From assembly GCA_001510575.1 (NCBI GenBank), contig LNGK01000012.1, positions 181,986 to 245,985 on the forward strand: DNA of 64,000 bases, written 5' to 3'. The DNA is from Knoxdaviesia capensis (Eukaryota; Ascomycota; Sordariomycetes; Microascales; Gondwanamycetaceae). The notes beneath the pieces are model-generated. The model made no database searches and was not told where the DNA came from. It saw only the letters and a program-made list of their open reading frames with translations. This document shows positions 56,586 to 64,000 of this stretch, in pieces. A program made the translations under genes and the position numbers. How positions within the stretch are numbered: position 1 is the stretch's first letter; each line of letters starts with the position of its first letter.

Positions 56586-59500
56586 TGTGAGAGTGTGAGA
56601 AGATGGATGGGTTTGGGAAATATATGTGGTGAGAGAAGATGAGATGTGCAAAGGTAAGAAGACTCTGCAAGGGATCAAGATGGAAGAGTGTGGGGGAAGC
56701 TTTTGTGTGAATGTCTTGGTTGAAGGCAAGGGACTTGGGAAAAGTTGTGATGAGGGAAGACTTGGAAGAGGAAGATGGAGAGAGAAGAGAGAGAAAGAGA
56801 AGAGAAAAGTCTTAAAAGAGAAGAAGAAAAACGAGAAGGGTCCGGTCATGAAGTCGCCCTTTTATAGTTTTTCAGGACGCCCAAGAGACCGCAAGAGTCC
56901 CATCAAGACTGAGCAACAGACTGTGATTTCCCTCATCTATCCCCTCCTTCGTGGTCCCTCCTCTATCCGTCTTCACTCCCTGCCTCCGCTCCCCACGCAC
57001 ATATCTACCGTGCACACACCCACCCGCCCATGCTTTGCTTATCTTTCTCCCCCCAGTCTCGGAGAATGCAAATTAAGACGAGAATGGTCTAGATGGGCCA
57101 CCCGACCATGAACCCCGCTCGAAACCTGGCAATCATTGGTGGCGGACGACATGGCGATATGAGGTGATAGTTTGGTCGTGGGAGGTAGTGCGAGGCGGAT
57201 ACAGGCAACAAGAAAGAACTTTGAGAATATAAAATCAAATGTTGCTTAGACGCACGGTGGAGGCCGCACCAGGAAAAAAAACCTCTGGAACGTACAGGCA
57301 TGAGGAGGGAGGGGTGTGAGTAGGAGCAGAAATATTAAACATTATATTCAAGCTGACGAGTGTTATTGTCATTGAGATATTCCTTTAGCGGTGGCATTGA
57401 GGACACGCCCATGCCCACTTGGCAAGAAAAGGTTGGAGAGAGCAAAAACTAGCTTTTGATCCGTTCACATCCGGGGGTGATGAGGGGGGGTGTTGGCTAG
57501 GAACGGCCTTGACGGTTGAGAATAGAGCCGAGCCCGAGAACGGAGTAGTCCACCACATTCCCTAGACAGAAGGAAGAGGGAAAAAAAACTTTCAAACATA
57601 CCTAGGATAAAATGGGATATAAAAATTTCACCTTCACAGGTGTGGTGGGGCGGAAGAGAAAGACGAAAAAGGGGGGTGAGAGAAGACTGTGTGCAGCAGG
57701 CATGGAGGTGAATNGGGTAGTGGTGTGGGAAAAGGTCAAAACGAAAATTAAGAAATAGAAAAGAAAAAAAGAACAAACCTTCCTACAACGGACAGAATTG
57801 GTAAAAGCTGAAGAAGATGTGAGACGCCAGTATTGAAAGAGTGGTGTTGTAATGGCGAATTGTGGACACTGACCGGACTTTGAATGTGGGTGTAAGTCAT
57901 GTACGGTATATATGGAAGAGGAGGGAGAACAATTCCATCGAATGAGTGCATGGAGGGAGTAGAAGGGGAAAGAGACTTTCCCGTAGCGAAAATGTTGCAT
58001 ATAAAAGTTAATGTTCACACATAGGACAGCAAGTGAAAAGGAGACCCAGCCTGGGTAGCCAGGCATTGCCTGCCATGTAAGTGACCGGAACATATGGAGG
58101 AGAGCACCTTAAGACCAGAAAGAACACCAGTGGGAGCCTGGACAAGTGGCAAGGCAAAAAGGAAGCTCAAGCAGTGTTGGTAGCCCATGTCAGAGGCGTA
58201 GAACAGTCGACGAGTACAGTGCAGTACATGTATGAGGGTGCAGGTCCTAACTGTGTGTAATACATGGGAGGGGGTGTGTGTTGCGTGTGTTGGGGGGAGG
58301 GGGGGTGAAAGTTGGCAGATATGTTCCAATTGGGGGAAGAGTGGGCTCCTATATAACATGACAGAATCAACATGTGGTTATGTGAAAGCAGGACAATGAT
58401 GGAGTTTTCAGAAGAAGATGCCAGGTATGGACTAGAAAATATACTGGGCGTGAATAGGCGGATTGAGCTGGTTGATATCAACAGTAGTGAGAGGAACAAT
58501 GGCGACGATGCGAGAGTAATAGAATGAAGATACAGAAGGATGGTAAGTACACACATCCGTAGGCGGGAGCACGCAGGTGCAGCGGTAAATAGAAGAGTAG
58601 AGCAGTATAGAAGCCGACAGAGGACTAACGGAGTCGAGAGAGGGGATAAAGATATGAGAGGCGAGGAGGGGAGCATAACAGAGCAGGTTAAGGCACTATG
58701 TGATTATGACACATGATACGAACTTCAACCAAACAAGCCGAAAAGGTGGCAGAACGCAAGACACTAGGTGAAAGGCGGATTTTGACAGGGAACAGGGGAC
58801 ATCGATAATTCGAAATGCTATGGAGTCTGCAAGAGTCGGATACCCGTCTTATAGAGAGATTTAAAAAAAAAGAAAAAAAAAGCTGAGGAACTAACGGGGG
58901 AGAGGAGGGGAGACCGGAAGAGACACTTCGGTATCGTCAACGCACTAGACGCTGGCTAACGAGGTTACTGTCTGAGGTCATGTTGAAGCCGAATCTGCAG
59001 TGTCAGTTGGTCTTCTACCATATTGTGTGCCCGAGTTGAAAGTGTCAGCCCCGAGATGCATTGCATGGGCTGTATGAATATGTTTAGCATGTCTGTACAA
59101 GTCCCGGTCGGATGAGACAACGGCATACATCATGAAAATATCAATGATATGCACTGAAGGATGAATCCGATCATGTCAGGAACACGATATAGAAATAGAA
59201 ATAGAAAGATGGTAAGCAGTCTATCAGGACGGACATCTTAGCCAGGATTTATTGCCACAGTTCGATGATGGGATTCTGTGCAGTGCGCTAAGATCAGGAG
59301 GATGGGGACACTCCAGAATTTCGCAAGCCAGTGCGGATATGAGTTATTACACGAACTGAGGCTGTTTGTTAGACCTGGGAGGTATACTGGATACGATCGT
59401 ATCCGTGTTATAACTGGGCTCTATGATGTGTGACCTGATACAAACCAAAGGAGGAGAAGCTGTAGACAACATTGAGGTATGTCTGCACGCCACGAGGCAA

Positions 59501-62500
59501 AGAATTGAGGGGAAAGCAATGGATAGTGATAATCAGCACTTCGGAGAGAATTGCCACATCCACGTAACAGCAGGGGGAATGCATTGAGTATATTCACAAG
59601 GTCTGCAGCCGACGCAAACAGTTGAGTTGATGTAGATATGATGGTTGTGGGATGTCGGCCATTAGGATCCATAACTACCAGCCAGTAGGACCGGAGGAGG
59701 GACTCAGACAGGCAGCAAGATTCGATTGATTAGAAGACCCAGGCTCCTTACAGCAGGATGAGTCCGAGAGACAAGAGAGGCAACGACAGATTCAGCCCGT
59801 GGGTGAGCCTGAGGGATTGTTGATGGAGGGGGGAGCATAGGAGTATGGAGATTGGTAGAGAGGGGCATTAAAGAGGCCAACCATTGGCCGCAAATAATTT
59901 CGTCCAATGATAAATCGATAGGGCTTATGGATGAGGTGGCATGTGTATTTTCTTTTCTCTTCCACTGCAAGAATGCGAGGAGCTGGTGCATCTGGCCATT
60001 GAGAAGTGGAGTTTTCACCGAAATGTGGAAGCTCGAGCTTTTTCCGAGTGTGAGTGTCATGATGATGGATGAGCCTAGCCATACTGATCTTGGAAGCGAG
60101 AGAGATACGGGGGGATTTATTTGGTGGGAGGAGGTGGGAAGTAGTTATTGGTGGTCTGGAGGATATCCGAATTTATGTATGTTCATCACTTTAGGAATCC
60201 ATGGAGGAACCTAGTAAGGATAGGGTACTGAAATTGAGTCGTTAAACGGGAGCACCGGAATCAATTGCAAAGGTTGCGTGGTTGGGGAGAGCAGATGCAG
60301 CAATGAAGTCCCCAAAAGTTGGAAAGGATCAATATTCAGGAAGTTATCAACACTAGGGGCCTATATTAGACTGGATGTGTTCGATGGGTGGGATGTTGAA
60401 TCCTAGATATGAGATAGCAGTCAACCAGGCAGACAGGAAAAGTCCGGAAAGGCGAACAAAATAATTTCTGATCGCTGACTTCAGCGAGAATGAAGGAGCA
60501 GATTCTGGTGGGTGTGAAGAGAAAATGGATTGTGTGTGTGTGTGTGAAGTGTCAATGCGGGAAGAAGGGCAGACTGCATGTACAGTACAGGAGAGTTTCA
60601 CATAACGTGGTCTCTTCAGATGCAAATGCCGGTTAAGTCTGAGGAGAAAACAGAGTGAGAGAGAGAAGAAGAGAAGTTCTTGTGCAGGCAAACGCCATTG
60701 TACCATTCAAACCCGAGTCTCCTGCCGTTGCAACCTTCGCGTGTTAATTTGCCGCCATAACTCGCTGATATCATAATGGCGGTTGTGCGTTGAGTGCACC
60801 TTTGCCCGTGTTTTGATGGCATGTTTCCTTGAAGACACTTGGACTCATTGGACCACAGGCCTTTGGAGGGGGCGTGTGAGTGGTAAACTAGGCGGATTTT
60901 TTTTTCCTGTGTGTGTAAGAATCGGAATGCATATGTGTGTGAATGAATGTATGTATGCGGGTGGGTGGGTTTTGGAGCCGAGTGTTGATGCGTTGTCAGA
61001 AATCTAACGTAACAGTACAAATTCCTTTGAAGACGCTTGGCTGGGAAGAGGAAAGCCGAGGGGCGGTTGAACGGTTGGTTGATCTGGAAGTTCATGGAAC
61101 CAGTGGTTTTCGTGAGGACACCTCATGTACACAGGGAAAGAGGTTAAAAGGGGGGATGCAAAGATGAAGGACACAAACGTATTAATATACAGGAGGAAAA
61201 GGATCCGTTTGCTTATGGTTTGGGTCTGGGTATGGGAAAGCTCCAGGAGTGAGGATCTAGGCTCGATAAAGATTCTTATCCTGAGAGGACGAATGCTGCT
61301 TTTCTATGGAACACCATATAAGTCCCCAATTTTGTGTCCTTTCAGGTGGCCGGTGCTGTAGGCTGAAAACCGAAAAAAAGCGGACGGGTTGCAGGAAGCA
61401 AGACAGGGAAGCCTTGGCCACCGGCAGCGTACAGCATATAGATTACTCCGTACAGTACTGTGTGTGTCTGTCCTACACCTGGTGGCTTGGCCGGCATACT
61501 GAAGCCAGAATTTCAAACGGGACCACTGGTGAACGCCGAATGTGTGCCGCTCACTTAGGAGGTAAGGTAAAATGGAAAAGGAGTGATAGTTGGGAAGAAA
61601 GATATACTTCAAGCTTGACGGGGAGAATTCGTAAATCCAAGATAACCGGAACCGGGCATTGGATATCGTGAGGACTAAGAAATCAACGGGAAAACATTCG
61701 TATGACGCGTTGGCCCCAAGATCAAAATACCGACCACAGCAAACAGCAGATCCGGGTCGAAGAGAGGAGGCAGCCAGTTGTCCATCCAATGAACCGGGTC
61801 TTTCTGCAGGTGCCAGGTATGGGTGCCCCAGCTTGGATGAATGAGATGAGATGCCTCCAAACTTTTGACGACGCGAAGATAAGAAGAAGCGAAAACCCGG
61901 TGATGCATGTGTGAATGAAGATGTGGAAGAGGAAGAACAAAGAGAGGTCTGTCGTCTTGATAAAAATCCCAGGATGTTAATCAATCTGTTTCATGAAGCG
62001 CGCGTTCCTTCCGCGAAAGGCTCGCTCGCCAAACTCACGGCCAACATTCGTGGCGTCCAAATATTTTCTTTTGCCTGGACTCTTCCTTCTGTTCCGTGTC
62101 CCGCCTGGAATTCTCCGCGTGTTGATTGGCTGGAAATTCGAAACTGTGGAGGGGCCCAAACTGGCGAGATTTCCTGGTTTTTCAATTCGCCAGAAAACCG
62201 GTGGTTCTGTTCATCCCAGTTTGTGGTGAAAATGGACCACTAGCGCCGACATGAGCGCTGCTTATTGGATGGAAATTCCCTGGTAGTAAATCAAGAGCCT
62301 TACCCGACACCTAAAATCTCAGGCGATAGAAACGTCCATCTTCCCTAGGAAGAAACATCGTGAAACAGCTTTTAAGGCCTTCGAATGTTGAAGTCATTGA
62401 TGATGGATTGGAACCAGGGCCTTCTTCACTTCTTCACTCTCTGACTGCTTCTGACTCTGTGGCTGTCTCGTTCAGGCTTTCTTTTTACTGCCCGGAAAAC

Positions 62501-64000
62501 GAAGCCTTTCTTCCGCTCCCGAGAGACACAGCGTCTATGCCCGTCTTTGACATGTCTCAGCCAATGGTATATTTCTTCTTTTACGGTGAGAACTCTGTCA
62601 ATATCGTGGGAGCATGTCTCAGCGCAACCAGAGACAGTGACGTATCTTTTTAGCCGATTTGTTCCCGTCCAGCCAGCACGGAATCCCATTCGGCCAGCGG
62701 CAGGCATATGTGGGGAGAGTGAACATCGCTGCCCAACGTGGCAGGTCTTCCCCCCATCTTATGGTTCAGGCATCAAATGGTCCAAGCTGGCTTTTACCTC
62801 TCTCTCTCTCTCTTTCACCTTCTCTCGTTTGATGCTCCTATCTCTGAGAAGCAGACACGCTGACAGTTCGCCCCCGTCGCTTGAGAATCCCTCACTGGGT
62901 CCTCTTTGCCTGTCCATTCCGGCCACCTCCGGGTCTCTTCTCCTCTCCTCGCCCCCCCCTTTTCTTCTCCTTTTTTTCTAGCCACCATGCTGCAGTTCTG
63001 GACTCCTGCTGGCAAAGTGCTGGCTACATGCACCTGGTGTGGTGTCTCGCTACCGTTGTGTCACCATCCAAGGCTCTCCCCCACCCTTATTCCTCGCAGC
63101 AAACTGAGACCATCATTTCGGAGGTGTTGTTTGTCACAAGTTCCGAGTTGTTCAAGGGCAAAGCTCTCTATCCCCGTTTGAGTTTAGGTCTTGTTTGCTC
63201 TGCTGTCGGTATGTCATATCTCAAATGTGAGCAGCAGTTGAGAGACATACCCGCCCGGCGGCATGAGACACAAAAAGAAAAAGGCTTACAGCCCCATCAT
63301 ATGCAGGACACATCACCACTGCCTAGGAGGGTGGTATTAGTAGGCAAAGTCCCGGTTCCAAAATCTTTTGCTTTTTTTTTTCTTTTAGCCTCCCCTCACA
63401 TACTTCACGTACATCATGCAGTGACTGTGTGGCTGGCGAGTACCACTCACTCTAGGACTGACTTCCGGGAGAACAGCTTGGCCGGCTAAGCGTAAGTAGG
63501 AGTTCATATATTTCCTTTTTTTCTTTTCCACGAGCACAACACACAAGCCCCCTCTTCTTCACCGGCATCACTAGTTCATTGTTCTACAGTGTGGCAGAGA
63601 CTGATGTCGAATTGGCGGATTGTTCGTGGCGTCGCCAGAGGATTAATCGTATGGCGTGGACCACACGCCTTCGGCTTTTCTTTCTGCTTCTCGACTTTCT
63701 CTCCGTCCAAAGTCCCCTTCACCTCATTAGACATATGCAGAGCTCATGCACGAGACACCTCGCTCGTACATATCGGAGCATTCTTCGTTTCGCTCAGTTG
63801 TGCAGTGTTTCTGTTCCGAGTGTTCACCTTCCGTATGATCAACCCTGGGCACTCGTCCTCAGTATTCTCAAATCATTGACGGATACAGGACATGTGCACA
63901 TCGCAAGTGTAGAGCTGTTTGCGAGTTTCAATCAATAACCAATATTGGTCGTTTCTCTCCCTAGCCACCCTGTCCCTGTTCTTCGTCCTCTGCTCTTTGT
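56586..64000. other. 7.4-kb region without a supported gene
   Basis: No coding region is supported. 56586-56860 is the purine-rich promoter/leader of the KxDL gene. The rest has G/A-rich plus-strand stretches up to about 60 kb and pyrimidine-rich stretches after about 62.4 kb. It holds an unresolved base at 57714, A-runs near 58861-58880, a TG repeat at 60532-60546, a CT tract near 62801-62815 and two TACAGTAC strings (60580, 61450). Long frames such as 61304-61984 minus and 62881-63489 plus show no domain. It may be a long upstream region of a gene to the right, or contain non-coding transcripts. Confidence 0.5.

Noticed and set aside
61304..61984. 226-residue minus-strand frame
   Set aside because: No domain, no codon bias, overlaps unrelated frames on the other strand.
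1..64000. Secondary-metabolite gene cluster
   Set aside because: No polyketide or peptide synthase, terpene synthase, P450 or transporter is present.
1..64000. tRNA or 5S rRNA genes
   Set aside because: Scanning by eye for the B-box GGTTCGANTCC and 5S landmarks gave no convincing match; a covariance-model search would be decisive.

Overview
The window looks like nuclear DNA of a filamentous ascomycete (Pezizomycotina, probably Eurotiomycetes-like). Genes carry one to three short GT-AG introns, flanks are rich in pyrimidine tracts, and the families fit: an Edc4-like decapping scaffold (absent from budding yeast), a striatin with fungal architecture, a DUF3433-type membrane protein, an Mnn4-like LicD protein and a fungal kinase-like protein. 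I support fifteen protein genes. No tRNA, rRNA, CRISPR array or intact transposon was seen.

Layout. 1-1.85 kb: no credible gene, but an array of at least 16 copies of a short palindromic motif (TTGTTCTTNNNTGAACGA), about one per 55-180 bp, interleaved with A-tract/C-run elements. This is the most unusual part of the window. 2.4-6.4 kb: rpn6 (proteasome lid) and erd2 (HDEL receptor), both on minus. 7.3-8.4 kb: UBL-WLM metalloprotease, plus. 9.7-10.7 kb: LicD/Mnn4-like protein, minus. 10.7-21.5 kb: two gene-poor stretches around one small membrane-protein gene at 16.0-16.6 kb, with a sequence gap at 19.7 kb. 21.5-27 kb: Edc4-like scaffold. 28.4-30.3 kb: disordered Ser/Arg/His-rich protein. 32.6-36 kb: pho88/snd3 and rad14 (XPA). 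36.4-39.3 kb: kinase-like protein. 40.6-43.4 kb: striatin. 46-46.7 kb: O6-alkylguanine-DNA alkyltransferase. 48.1-52.1 kb: DUF3433-like membrane protein with a huge repetitive insert. 52.8-53.4 kb: small unknown protein. 55.8-56.6 kb: KxDL-domain protein. 56.6-64 kb: no supported gene.

The genes are mainly housekeeping (protein turnover, ER targeting and retrieval, mRNA decay, DNA repair, STRIPAK signalling, organelle positioning) and do not form a single pathway or a biosynthetic cluster. Exon boundaries were worked out by hand from splice signals and reading frame; they are exact where frames close uniquely and tentative where stated. Family names rest on recognised motifs, not on database searches.
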